A stretch of DNA of 64,000 nucleotides, from positions 620,001 to 684,000 of the forward strand of contig NZ_JALPRS010000001.1 in the NCBI RefSeq assembly GCF_023630255.1, written 5' to 3'. Positions 9,901 through 17,478 of this stretch are shown here, one piece after another; within the stretch, counting starts at the first letter, position 1; every line of letters begins with the position of its first letter. This DNA comes from Pontibacter deserti. Lineage in GTDB: Bacteria; Bacteroidota; Bacteroidia; Cytophagales; Hymenobacteraceae. Below the pieces are notes generated by a model. That model had not been told where the DNA came from. It searched no databases and was given only the letters and a program-made list of their open reading frames with translations. The translations under genes were made by a program, and so were the position numbers.

Positions 9901-11211
9901 AGAAACTTCCCATTTGTAAACAACACCGTCACCTGCTGATGTATTTTGGGTCTTGAAAATAGTTGGTGTACAGTTGTCAGAAGAGGAAGGTAGAAGCGTG
10001 AAATTTGCCTTTGGAGGCTCATTAACTATAATTTCCTGTTCTTTAGAACTCGAACCGCACGAAAGGCTGGTATCCAGCGATTTTGCTGTTAAGGTAAGCT
10101 TATATTTGCCAGGTAGTGTAAATACTATTTTAGGGCTTTTTGATGTAGCTGTTGTACCCGAAACAAAACGCCAGCCGGTAGCAGGTTCAATCGTCCACTC
10201 GCTCTGGTAAGTTTCTGTATTGTTTGTTGCATCGTAACCGCTCTTGGTCAGGTTCTGCAGGTTTACAGGTTGGTTAACACACAGCGAGGTGCCATTACCC
10301 ACAGCAAAATCGGCTTCAGGACCTTTTGAAATACGAATACCTGAGAAGGTAGCACGCGAAGAGCTACATGGGTTTTTGGCGTAACCGGTTAGAGTAAAAC
10401 CAAATTCGGTGTCTTTCGATGATTCGTTGAAGGTGTGTTCGATGTAACGGTCGGCTGGCAGTTCATTATGCTTGTATGTTATAGCCGGGGTGCCATCATC
10501 AAACTGGAAAGTATAAACTGTTTCAGGAGAGTTACCCTCTACGCCGGTAATTTTAAAGCGATAAGTAGCAGGGGCGCATTGGGTGTTGTTGCCGTCACTG
10601 GAGATACCTAAACCAGGGTTACTGCCCACAAACATTCGTTTTGTAGTGCTGGTTGAGCAGCCATTTTCACCAACTACAGTTACTACTATATCATAGCCTC
10701 CGCCTGCTGTGTAGGTGTGGGTTGTCCTGTCAAAGTCTTTGCCGAAGGTGCTGGTTTTGCCATCACCCCAGTTAATGTGATATTCTTTATTTGTTTCTTT
10801 TGTGGTAGAGGTATTCTCGATGTTGAGCGTGAACCTAAAGCTGGACGAACTGCTGGAGTAGCTGCAATAGGTGAAGTTAAGCTCGGGATATTCCGGGTCT
10901 TTGATACTGGCATCCGGGGCGCCGGCTATGGTTATAGTTTCAGAAGTAGCCTCGCAGCCATCTTCTGTTACAGTCTTTACCCAGTAAGTGCCGGGCTTGG
11001 TTACTTTAATGCTGGAAGTTGTCTCGCCTGTAGACCAGGTATAAGTGGCAGCTGCAGATGATTGCAACAATATGCTCGCACCATTACAAAGTGCTGTTCC
11101 TTCTGGTGTAGTTATTTCAGGCTTACAATCCTGGGCAGCAGCATTGCTATACCACATCCCGAAAAACAGGACAAGGAATGGCAATAATCTGCCTTTATAA
11201 AATGGCTGCAT
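3988..11211 (-). CDS. Giant T9SS-secreted repeat adhesin with type B (gliding) sorting domain
   Basis: A 2407-residue exported protein. Order: signal peptide (1-26), an Ig-like domain (about 30-100), several PKD-type domains (about 100-590), Ig-like units of the type 'GADTYTWSP...TTTYTVTG' (about 590-1050), then eleven copies of a 92-94-residue repeat (four at about 1054-1417, an Ig-like insert, seven at about 1507-2162), two more Ig-like domains, and a C-terminal gliding-motility-associated (CHU_C) domain starting near 2322 with NTFTPNRDGINDTW. Each repeat contains an early Cys, a GG-x-YTY-x-W core, TTWFRR and a late SGxC. At DNA level the TTWFRR anchor recurs every 277-285 bp. The domain mix is typical of SprB-like surface adhesins moved or anchored by the T9SS; its ligand is unknown. 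A PorP/SprF gene follows after 5 bp. Long repeats can be collapsed in assemblies, so copy number should be treated with care. Confidence 0.93.
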   Translation of the reverse strand: MQPFYKGRLLPFLVLFFGMWYSNAAAQDCKPEITTPEGTALCNGASILLQSSAAATYTWSTGETTSSIKVTKPGTYWVKTVTEDGCEATSETITIAGAPDASIKDPEYPELNFTYCSYSSSSSSFRFTLNIENTSTTKETNKEYHINWGDGKTSTFGKDFDRTTHTYTAGGGYDIVVTVVGENGCSTSTTKRMFVGSNPGLGISSDGNNTQCAPATYRFKITGVEGNSPETVYTFQFDDGTPAITYKHNELPADRYIEHTFNESSKDTEFGFTLTGYAKNPCSSSRATFSGIRISKGPEADFAVGNGTSLCVNQPVNLQNLTKSGYDATNNTETYQSEWTIEPATGWRFVSGTTATSKSPKIVFTLPGKYKLTLTAKSLDTSLSCGSSSKEQEIIVNEPPKANFTLLPSSSDNCTPTIFKTQNTSAGDGVVYKWEVSPATGWAFAVGSTATSENPEFNFTKAGDYTIKLTATNECAPASIKEEKITIRSKPVVTLPANKVYCGPQTIAFTADNAAHKPTYDAQSGSITGYKWTVTGDHATEFVSGSSTSANPSIKFTEAGLYIISVVAINECGESAPATQQIRIDALPEVKATVATPALCLGASTTISVTGADTYTWAPSESLSASTGSTVTAKPTKTTTYTITGKNTATGCTSTTTVTVVVNEPPKVEVTANVAEICEGQGQAILTATGADRYTWSPATGLSATTGANVTATPTQTTTYTVTGFDEETGCSTTKQITVKVNLLPIVSAGADITVCNKPVATRLIGSPAGGTWSGEHVTVDGTFTPPTQTGIYTLTYTYTDLKGCSNYSTMKVTVNEAPVADAGQDITVCLNSGSFALKASPAGGIWSGSQHVSANGTFTPADAGTFTLTYTYGTGSCETKDQVVVTVNELPTAPKVATAETLCPGFGTTLQVQNPVGKLAWYDAATGGKLLGEGPTLETPALTTTTTYYVETTIEGGCTSVRTPVKVTVRPATPAPTVAPVTLCGPGSGATLVAQGNATIYQWFDVATGGTKLFEGRSFSIASVNESKTYYVQAVIEGCISPRTAATITVLDVISNNTVKEVAEICAGQTPALLQGSTPTGGDNSYTYYWESSTQSATTGFSRVAGATAKDYQPGALSISTWFRRVAVSASCSHVSEPVKVSVTPVIANNTVSKDAIYCVGTEADQLNGSEPTGGNKTYTYLWEMSTTGENGNYTAVTGINNEQNYSPGAVAQTTWFRRKVTSGTCLVNISQPVKIMIYKPIINNTITGEQTVCANAIPQVLTGSQPENGNGTYTYRWLMSTDGTEFVPATSQNNGINYAVGALTKTTWFKREVTGGPCGASISNTIKIHVNPAITNNIISKDQVICFGTEAAILTGNQPTGGDGNYTYRWMASTTGADGAYKPASGVNNQPTYTPGKVAATTWYKREVLSATCVDVSPAIEVTVVPLPVAPAVAPVTICEGTKATLTVAAAGNYNWYTSATATTPVFNGRSFVTPELSLTTTYYVETVNANGCGSSDRTAVTVTVNKNITNNTLVAPTAAICAGQTPAILKGTRPEGGNALSYTYRWEKKTEGVDADFKVITNATSEAYQPTALTKTTWFRRVVVSGPCFENVSEAVKVEVLPALENNTLAAAEAICEGETPKLLIGSAPTGGNSTYTYSWAYSENGTSFTIIPNSNVKDYQPGKLTKTTWFKRTVVSGPCAQIESAPVQVVVNPAIVANTLTATQTIVCENEKPGIINGSRHAGGISTYTYLWEMSTDGVNYTTAAGVNSNQSYQPAALTQTTWFRRKVTSGKCFDYSAAIKIDVNPVIADNTITEEQAICVGSAPAILKGSAPTGGNGNYTYEWQYATTNTPAAFNPVAENGRSADYQPGALFTTTYFRRVVTSGACSHVSNVVKVTVSPQITKNTITVDQTIYAGQRPAPLTGSLPAGGNSAYTYLWEVSTDGRTYTTATGLNDGKNYSPGVLNADTWYRRRVYSGGCESISNPVKITITKGISNNNIQADQVICFGNTPKPLKGSTPEGGEGDYIYQWQYKTAEPGSTWVSAKGTSNGIDYAPPALTQDTWFRRVVISGQRSDNSQEIMITVKPAMSNNKISTNQTICYASAPSTLTGSMPAGGSGSYTYLWEYSTDGPDKGFTTAPGANNGQSYTPVPLTQKTWFRRIVTSESCDRLISNAVEISINPQPAAPTAQKAIVCAGNSTTLTATGKGGKLEWYASASEGLLLGTGSTFKTPALTHTTTYYVQEVSLSCASERKAVTVTVTEPSADAGPDKTIIKGRSTPLEATGGDTYTWSPAIGLSNPNIANPVATPETTTTYTVTITTAGGCVFTDEVTVTVLPFVEVPNTFTPNRDGINDTWEIANLKKYPNCKVQVFNQWGTMVFQSNGYQSPWDGRFNGQELPLATYYYIIQLEPGEKPLSGSITIVK
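4725..8050 (-). repeat. Eleven-copy coding tandem repeat (about 280 bp per unit)
   Basis: Seven copies lie at about 4725-6690 and four at about 6960-8050, separated by one Ig-like module. The codons for the TTWFRR motif fall near 4780, 5060, 5345, 5622, 5902, 6184, 6462, 6990, 7273, 7555 and 7835. Units are clearly diverged at DNA level, so this is an old domain expansion and not a recent slippage product. Confidence 0.9.
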
Positions 11212-12320
11212 TGGCTAAAAGTTGTATAGTTTTATTACAGAAGCAGTTTTTTTAATTGTATTTAAAGTCAATCAGAGTGAGCCACGCCAAGCAGCTCAAT
11301 TTGAATCATTATTTGTGTTGTACCTGCAGGTAGTGTTGCTAAAACACTAATCTTAAAGCACCACACTCCTTGCCTTTAGCTTTTTATTCGCTGTAATAGC
11401 AAGTATAGGTGTATCAGTAAAAGTAAAATATCAGCCTTTGCTGAGTCTTTGTTTGTGAATTGTAATATTATAAGTAAATGAGAATATAAATTCACAATGA
11501 CTGACAAACCAAAATTAGAAATAATAAGTTTAAACGGCTGATAAAATTTTATAAAAATTGAAGCTAACGTGGTGATAGTTATTATTTAAAGCAAGTTGTG
11601 GTGCTGTTGTGAACTATAAGTTAATGTAGTTTAAGGATTTTTTAGAGCTACTCTTCATAACTTGTACTTAAGTATAAATTAGGATTTAATAAATATAATA
11701 TTGTTTATTGTTTCCCTTCTTGTTACTTAGTTAATTAATAAAGATGATGATGCAAGAGATGCTGAAGAGCTGTTTGTTGAACCTCTTGTAAGAACAGAAT
11801 TCAAAAATTTAACTATAAACCACCTATTGCTTTATATCTGATCCTGCACTTTTTTCCTCGTAGCTGATAATTTTTTTAACTCAATTACCTGTTCTTAAAT
11901 ATAGTGTTCACGGAATATTATAATTGATGATTTAGGGTAAACAACTGTATAATTCCTTGTGGATTAGAATAAAAAAGTTTTGAATTTGCTATTAGGATAA
12001 ATATTAGAGGTTTTTAATATAAAGAAACCCATCTATTAGTCAATTCCAATTTTTTAATAAATATCAAGAAAACACTAAACCATTCAGAAGGGTCACCCGT
12101 AATTTAGACAGCTTAGCACAGGGAACGGAAGCAGCTGGCAGCGTCTCACCAGTGCAGGCAAAATCTTATAGTATACTATTTAAATTTTATCGCTTAAACC
12201 TAAAGTGTCCGGAGAAGCCGGATGTGATGTTGGAAAGCATGTTGCCAGTATTAGCATGCAGAACTTTATTCGATAAAATGACCAGAATTATATGGTAAAA
12301 TTTTTACAGCGACTCTAAAC
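11212..12320. other. AT-rich 1.1-kb intergenic region, divergent promoters expected
   Basis: This gap separates the divergently transcribed adhesin operon and the EPS priming gene, so promoters for both should lie here. I see no convincing ORF, tRNA or terminator. The 13 bases next to the adhesin start (11212-11224) also occur upstream of the beta-helix/PA14 gene. The rest is A/T-rich with long A and T runs, except for a mixed-composition stretch at about 12080-12250. Exact promoter positions cannot be assigned. Confidence 0.6.
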
Positions 12321-13715
12321 ATGAATAAATATCAGCATTACTATAGTTTCAACAGGATTATTTTGTTGATTCTGGATGTAGCCCTAATAGCCCTTGCATT
12401 TAACTTATCAAATCTTTTCAGGTACGGTACAGTAGCATTAGATCATCAGTACAGCGTGTTTTTTGTATTGTTTGCTTTGGTATGGTGGATCGTTTCCGGC
12501 TTTTCAAACTTTGTATTCCGCATTGATGGTTTCTTTTCAATTGGTAAAAAGCTGGCTAACCTGATTAATGCCTTTGTATTACATGCCTTTATACTTGCAA
12601 GCTGTATTGTAATCTTCAACCTGGAAGAAATTTCGCGCCTTTTACTGCTGTATACTTACATCTCAACTGCGCTGCTAATTGGTTTCAGCCGGTTAATGTT
12701 TATGCAGTTAAGCCGTTACTTTACTAAATCAGACATGGCTTACTCTCGCTTTGTGGTAGTAGGCAGTGGCCAGGCAGCTATAAACCTGTACCATACTTTC
12801 AGTAATGATGAAAACCCAGGTACAAAGTTTATGGGCTTCTTTGATGATGAAGCAGATGTAAACAGCCCATATTATAACCTGGTAAAAGGTTCGGAGAATG
12901 ATCTTCAGGAGTATTGCCTGCAGCACGGTATTGACGAAATATACTACACAAAACCGCTTAACAACAAAGAGCAGGTAGATGAACTGACAGCTTTCTGCGA
13001 CGATAACTTTGTATACTTCCGTATAGTGCCTGATTTCAGTGCCATCGTGCAGAAGGATGTAAACTTATACTTCTATCATAACATCCCGATGATAAGTGTG
13101 CGCAAAGAGCCGCTGGAGCAGGTTACAAACCGTGCTATTAAGCGTGTATTCGATATTGCCTTTTCACTGGCTGTTATCCTGCTGATTTTCCCGATCGTGT
13201 TGCCGGTTATTGCACTCCTTATCAGGTTAGAATCAAAAGGCCCGATCTTCTTTAAACAGTTGCGTCCGGGTAAAAAGAACAGGCTGTTCGTATGCTATAA
13301 GTTCCGTACGATGTTCGTGAACACGCAAACCGAACTACAAGCCACTAAAAACGATCCGCGTATTACCAGAATTGGCCGTATCCTGCGCAAAACAAATTTA
13401 GATGAACTGCCACAGTTCTTTAACGTACTGCTAGGCGACATGTCAGTTGTTGGGCCGCGTCCGAACCTGGTATCACAGCTGGATCATTATTCAAAAGTTA
13501 TATCAAAGTATAAAATGCGCCATTTCGTAACGCCAGGTATTACCGGTTACGCACAGGTTAGCGGCTACCGAGGCGAGACCAAGGAAGTGCACCTGATGGA
13601 GAAGCGCGTAGAGTACGATGTAAAATATATGGAGAACTGGAGTTTTATGATGGACATGAAAATTATTTTCCTGACCGTTTGGAATATGATTAAAGGTGAG
13701 AAAAATGCTTACTAA
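12321..13715 (+). CDS. EPS-priming polyprenyl glycosylphosphotransferase (WcaJ/WbaP type)
   Basis: This enzyme moves a sugar-1-phosphate from a nucleotide sugar onto undecaprenyl phosphate, the first membrane step of polysaccharide assembly. The 464 residues show N-terminal membrane helices (about 10-120), a nucleotide-binding-like middle domain with GSGQAA (about 150), another hydrophobic segment (about 275-297), and a C-terminal bacterial sugar transferase domain with KFRTM, then NLDELPQFFNVLLGDMS and VGPRPN. Length and layout match the WcaJ family. The next gene overlaps its end, indicating an operon. The sugar transferred (often glucose or galactose) cannot be read from sequence. Confidence 0.94.
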   Translation: MNKYQHYYSFNRIILLILDVALIALAFNLSNLFRYGTVALDHQYSVFFVLFALVWWIVSGFSNFVFRIDGFFSIGKKLANLINAFVLHAFILASCIVIFNLEEISRLLLLYTYISTALLIGFSRLMFMQLSRYFTKSDMAYSRFVVVGSGQAAINLYHTFSNDENPGTKFMGFFDDEADVNSPYYNLVKGSENDLQEYCLQHGIDEIYYTKPLNNKEQVDELTAFCDDNFVYFRIVPDFSAIVQKDVNLYFYHNIPMISVRKEPLEQVTNRAIKRVFDIAFSLAVILLIFPIVLPVIALLIRLESKGPIFFKQLRPGKKNRLFVCYKFRTMFVNTQTELQATKNDPRITRIGRILRKTNLDELPQFFNVLLGDMSVVGPRPNLVSQLDHYSKVISKYKMRHFVTPGITGYAQVSGYRGETKEVHLMEKRVEYDVKYMENWSFMMDMKIIFLTVWNMIKGEKNAY

Positions 13716-14532
13716 TGATACCTATACTTCGCCTGCCGTTACACCACCCTTACAATTAAAGCGCAGGTTACTTACAGCTGATATTACGGCTGGCTCTTTT
13801 AAAAACTTTGTTGAGCAGGTGTTCTGGCTTAGTGAACACAAAAAGTCGAGCTATGTTTGTTTTGCCAACGTGCACATGCTGGTAGAAGCCTACAAAGACC
13901 GAGACTTTAACAACATACTTAATAACGCGGATGTGGCTACCCCAGATGGTGGTCCCCTTTCCAAGCTTATGAAAATGCTATATGGGCAGCAGCAGGACCG
14001 AGTGGCAGGTATGGACCTGTTGCCGGCACTTCTGCAGCAGGCCGCAGCCCGTGGTAAATCGGTATACTTTTATGGCTCTACTGATGATGTGCTGGAGGCA
14101 GTAGTAGAAACAGCAAAGAAAAAGCACCCAAAGCTCAAAATAGCTGGTTATTACTCACCACCTTTCCGTAAACTGACATACATTGAAGACACAGCTATCG
14201 TAAACATGATAAATGATGCGAATCCTGATCTGGTGTTTGTAGCCTTAGGTTGCCCGAAGCAGGAACGATGGATGGCAGAGCACAAAGGTAAAGTTAATGC
14301 CTGTATGTTGGGCGTTGGCCAGGCTTATATGACTTTTGCAGGCTTGGAGAAACGCTTGCCGAAATGGGCGCGTGATTTATCGCTGGAGTGGGTATACAGG
14401 CTGTGGCAGGAGCCAAAGCGCCTCTGGAAACGCTACCTGGTTACCAACAGCCTGTTTGTTGCTCTTGCTTTAAAGCTGGTTGTGCAGCGTATGGTAGGCA
14501 AAAGCTCCGTACAGGAATCTATTACCGGATAA
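13705..14532 (+). CDS. WecG/TagA/CpsF family glycosyltransferase
   Basis: This GT26-family enzyme typically adds the second sugar to the lipid-linked primer made by the preceding gene. Visible motifs are NADVATPDGGP (about residues 75-85), VFVALGCPKQERWM and a C-terminal EWVYRLWQEPKRLWKRYL, all standard for the family. The frame could also open at a GTG at 13696. I prefer the ATG at 13705 because AAAGGTGAG ends 4 bases before it, giving an 11-base overlap with the upstream gene and likely translational coupling. The length (275 residues) is normal for the family. The sugar donor is unknown. Confidence 0.92.
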   Translation: MLTNDTYTSPAVTPPLQLKRRLLTADITAGSFKNFVEQVFWLSEHKKSSYVCFANVHMLVEAYKDRDFNNILNNADVATPDGGPLSKLMKMLYGQQQDRVAGMDLLPALLQQAAARGKSVYFYGSTDDVLEAVVETAKKKHPKLKIAGYYSPPFRKLTYIEDTAIVNMINDANPDLVFVALGCPKQERWMAEHKGKVNACMLGVGQAYMTFAGLEKRLPKWARDLSLEWVYRLWQEPKRLWKRYLVTNSLFVALALKLVVQRMVGKSSVQESITG

Positions 14533-14926
14533 GATGTAGTACCTGATAATGTAAGATGAAGTATGGCTCTTACATAGAACATTATTACCGTTATAAAACC
14601 AATTATAGCCACTACCGGCGCTGTGTACTCCGGCACTATACTAGGCTGTGCCATTCTCGGCGAAACAACAGTGCCATACTTTATCCGAAACAAACCTGCA
14701 TAGTTACCTCTATGCAGTTTTATACTTCAAAAAAAGATGCTTTAAAGATCGCAGAACCTGTCGAAACAGCCGTCTAGGAAGATGCGATACAAAAAAAGTA
14801 AAATTTCATACATCAAAATATAGCAATCACCGTATCAATTACCGACCGCAACAAAAGCTGAATGTACAGATTGATTAAGCCTCATGCGGTTAAAACATCT
14901 CAACCTAATAAAAAACCCTTATACTT
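14533..14926. other. Intergenic region before the nucleotide-sugar cassette
   Basis: About 390 bases with no credible gene. Short ORFs here have odd composition, no neighbours in frame and no family resemblance. The segment probably carries a promoter for the cassette starting at 14927. I could not place promoter boxes or a clear terminator for the preceding pair. Confidence 0.5.
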
Positions 14927-15730
14927 ATGAAAGCAGTTATACTTGCAGGCGGTTACGGAACCCGGATCAGCGAAGAAAGCGGCATCAGACCAAAACCAAT
15001 GGTGGAAATAGGCGGCAAACCGATCCTGTGGCACATCATGAAAATCTACTCTTACTATGGCATAAATGAGTTCGTGATCTGCTGCGGCTACAAAGGCCAT
15101 ATGATCAAAGAATACTTCTCAAACTACTGCCTGCACAACTCCGATGTAACATTTGACATGCGCAAGAATAGCATGGAAGTGCATCGTAACAACACTGAAT
15201 CGTGGAAAGTAACGCTGGTTGATACCGGTGAAGGTACCATGACTGGTGGCCGCTTGAAGCGTGTGAAAGAATATGTTGGTAACGAAACCTTCTGCCTGAC
15301 CTATGGCGATGGCGTGAGCGACGTGGATATTGCCGCATCCATTGAATATCATAAAGCTCAAGGAACACTGGCTACACTTACAGCTGTACAGCAGCCAGGC
15401 CGTTTCGGTGCTTTCAACCTGTCATCAGATGCAACCAAGATCAACCAGTTCCAGGAGAAGCCGACAGGTGGCGATATGCCATGGATAAACGGTGGTTTCT
15501 TTGTACTGGAGCCAGGTGTATTCGATTATATTGAAGACGATAACACCACTTGGGAGCGTGAGCCAATGGAGCAGTTAGCCAAAGAAGGTGAACTTGCAGC
15601 ATACCGCCACACTGGTTTCTGGCAGCCAATGGATACCCTGCGCGACAAGCATGTGCTGGAAGAGCTATGGCAGAAAAACCAGGCGCCATGGAATGTATGG
15701 CAAAAGTTGCTTTCTAACGCTATAAACTAA
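14927..15730 (+). CDS. rfbF: Glucose-1-phosphate cytidylyltransferase
   Basis: Makes CDP-glucose from glucose-1-phosphate and CTP, the entry step to CDP-linked unusual sugars. The 267 residues are full length. The N-terminal nucleotide loop reads LAGGYGTR, followed by [38 protein letters not shown] and WINGGFFV are close to known RfbF/DdhA enzymes. It heads a tight series of genes running the same way (gap to the next gene 39 bp). A CDP-glucose 4,6-dehydratase (RfbG) would normally follow; none is visible in this window, so the product's further fate here is uncertain. Confidence 0.94.
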   Translation: MKAVILAGGYGTRISEESGIRPKPMVEIGGKPILWHIMKIYSYYGINEFVICCGYKGHMIKEYFSNYCLHNSDVTFDMRKNSMEVHRNNTESWKVTLVDTGEGTMTGGRLKRVKEYVGNETFCLTYGDGVSDVDIAASIEYHKAQGTLATLTAVQQPGRFGAFNLSSDATKINQFQEKPTGGDMPWINGGFFVLEPGVFDYIEDDNTTWEREPMEQLAKEGELAAYRHTGFWQPMDTLRDKHVLEELWQKNQAPWNVWQKLLSNAIN

Positions 15731-15769
15731 GAAATCCTTCCTCAATTATATTTATAATTCCCTTTACTC

Positions 15770-16858
15770 ATGAAGATATTAATAACCGGAAATATGGGTT
15801 ATGTGGGCCCTGGCGTAGTTAGCCAGTTGCGCGCTACGTATCCTGAAGCTATACTTGTGGGCTATGATATGGCCTATTTCGCAACCAGCCTTACAAACGC
15901 TCCATTCCTGCCGGAAAGCAAACTGGACCAGCAACTGTTTGGCGATGTGCGTACGATGCCTGCCGAAGTACTGGAAGGCGTGGATGCTGTAGTGCATTTA
16001 GCTGCTATCTCTAATGACCCGATGGGCACCAAATTCGAAGAAGTAACACTGGATGTGAACTATAGATCAACTATACGCATCGCTGAGATGGCGAAAGCTG
16101 CCGGTGTAAAGAACTATGTTTTTGCCTCGAGCTGCAGCATGTATGGTGCCGCTTCAGAGCAAGCTAAAACAGAGGATTCCGAACTAAACCCGTTAACAGC
16201 CTATGCCCGCTCTAAAGTAGCATCTGAGAAAGAACTTGCTCCATTAGCTGGTGATGGCTTTACCGTGACTTGTCTGCGTTTTGCAACTGCCTGCGGCATG
16301 AGCGACCGCCTGCGTCTGGACCTGGTACTAAACGACTTTGTTGCCGGTGCAATATCTACTGGCAAGATAACTATACTTAGTGATGGCAGCCCTTGGCGTC
16401 CATTAATCCACGTGAAAGACATGGCGCGTGCTATTGAATGGGCAATCACCAGAACTCCTGAAAATGGCGGTGAATTCCTGGCAGTAAATGCGGGCAGCAA
16501 CAAGTGGAACTACCAGGTAAAAGAACTGGCACAAGCTGTAGCAGAAGTTATACCTGGCACAGAGGTATCTGTAAACTTAGAAGCAGCTCCTGATAAACGT
16601 TCTTACCGCGTAAACTTCGACCTGTTCAAAACACTGGCTCCAAACCACCAACCGCAGGTATCGCTGAAACAGGCTATACAGGAACTGCGCGATGGCTTGA
16701 CCCAGATGGGCTTTAAAGATGGCGATTTCCGTAACTCCCTGCTGATGCGCCTGAAAGTACTGACTAGCCTGCAGGAAACCAATGCCATTAACGAGCAATT
16801 GCAGTGGCTTCGTGAGTCAAAAAAAGTAGCTAAGGAAACTGAATTAGAGATCGCTTAA
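15770..16858 (+). CDS. Extended SDR (NAD-dependent sugar-nucleotide epimerase/dehydratase)
   Basis: A 362-residue extended short-chain dehydrogenase likely acting on a nucleotide sugar. It has an N-terminal Rossmann motif (ITGNMGYVG, residues 4-12), the HLAAISNDP segment, and a catalytic SSCSMYG plus YARSK pair (the Tyr-x3-Lys dyad). The body resembles the NAD-dependent epimerase/dehydratase family, but I cannot assign a precise reaction. It is not an obvious CDP-glucose 4,6-dehydratase, although its position straight after the cytidylyltransferase is where that enzyme normally sits. The 3,5-epimerase-like gene follows after 12 bp. It could be a 4-epimerase, a dehydratase or a 4-reductase. 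Confidence 0.88.
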   Translation: MKILITGNMGYVGPGVVSQLRATYPEAILVGYDMAYFATSLTNAPFLPESKLDQQLFGDVRTMPAEVLEGVDAVVHLAAISNDPMGTKFEEVTLDVNYRSTIRIAEMAKAAGVKNYVFASSCSMYGAASEQAKTEDSELNPLTAYARSKVASEKELAPLAGDGFTVTCLRFATACGMSDRLRLDLVLNDFVAGAISTGKITILSDGSPWRPLIHVKDMARAIEWAITRTPENGGEFLAVNAGSNKWNYQVKELAQAVAEVIPGTEVSVNLEAAPDKRSYRVNFDLFKTLAPNHQPQVSLKQAIQELRDGLTQMGFKDGDFRNSLLMRLKVLTSLQETNAINEQLQWLRESKKVAKETELEIA

Positions 16859-16870
16859 TTTCCCTCACCT

Positions 16871-17434
16871 ATGATATTTACAGAAACAAAGCTGAAAGGC
16901 GCTTATATAATAGATGTTAAAAGACTTGAAGACGAGCGTGGCTTCTTTGGCCGTTCGTTTTGCCAGAAAGAGTTTGAAGAATTTGGTCTGACCAATGACA
17001 TTCGCCAGGCCAACGTATCTTATAACAAGAAAAAGGGTACGCTACGTGGTATGCACATGCAGCTGGCCCCTAATGAGGAAACCAAACTGGTACGCTGCAC
17101 ACGCGGTGCTATCTACGATGTGATCATTGATATGCGCCCGGATTCTGAAACCTACAAGCAGTGGATAGGGGTGGAGCTTACCGCCGACAACTATAGAATG
17201 CTGTTTGTGCCGGAAGGTTTTGCGCATGGCTTTATTACGCTGGAAGACAACACCGATGTAACTTATAATGTAACAGAATTCTATACGCCTGGCGCTGAGC
17301 GTGGCATTCGCTGGAATGATCCTGCTTTCAACATCCAATGGCCAATCGAGCCTGTTGTGATCTCTGAGAAAGACCAGGCACACCCTGATTTTGAAGAAGT
17401 ATCCAAAGAAACAGAAGGAAAGCTGCTGGTGTAA
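16871..17434 (+). CDS. dTDP-4-dehydrorhamnose 3,5-epimerase-like protein (RfbC family)
   Basis: A 187-residue cupin of the RmlC/RfbC type, which epimerises 4-keto sugar nucleotides at C3 and/or C5. Family landmarks: DERGFFGRSF (about residues 21-30), LRGMH (the general-base His region; most relatives read LRGLH), KLVRCTRGAIYDVIIDMR, and FVPEGFAHGF. In this cassette its substrate is more likely a CDP-sugar or other 4-keto intermediate than dTDP-rhamnose, because no RmlB or RmlD is present nearby. This substrate idea is inference from context; the fold assignment is firm. Confidence 0.92.
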   Translation: MIFTETKLKGAYIIDVKRLEDERGFFGRSFCQKEFEEFGLTNDIRQANVSYNKKKGTLRGMHMQLAPNEETKLVRCTRGAIYDVIIDMRPDSETYKQWIGVELTADNYRMLFVPEGFAHGFITLEDNTDVTYNVTEFYTPGAERGIRWNDPAFNIQWPIEPVVISEKDQAHPDFEEVSKETEGKLLV

Positions 17435-17478
17435 TGCCTGCAGTTCTTCGCCCTTTAACCCTTTAATAGAAGTATAAA

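Noticed and set aside
14556..14777. Short open frames between the WecG-like gene and rfbF
   Set aside because: Overlapping frames with random-looking composition, no recognisable motif and no ribosome site; treated as intergenic.
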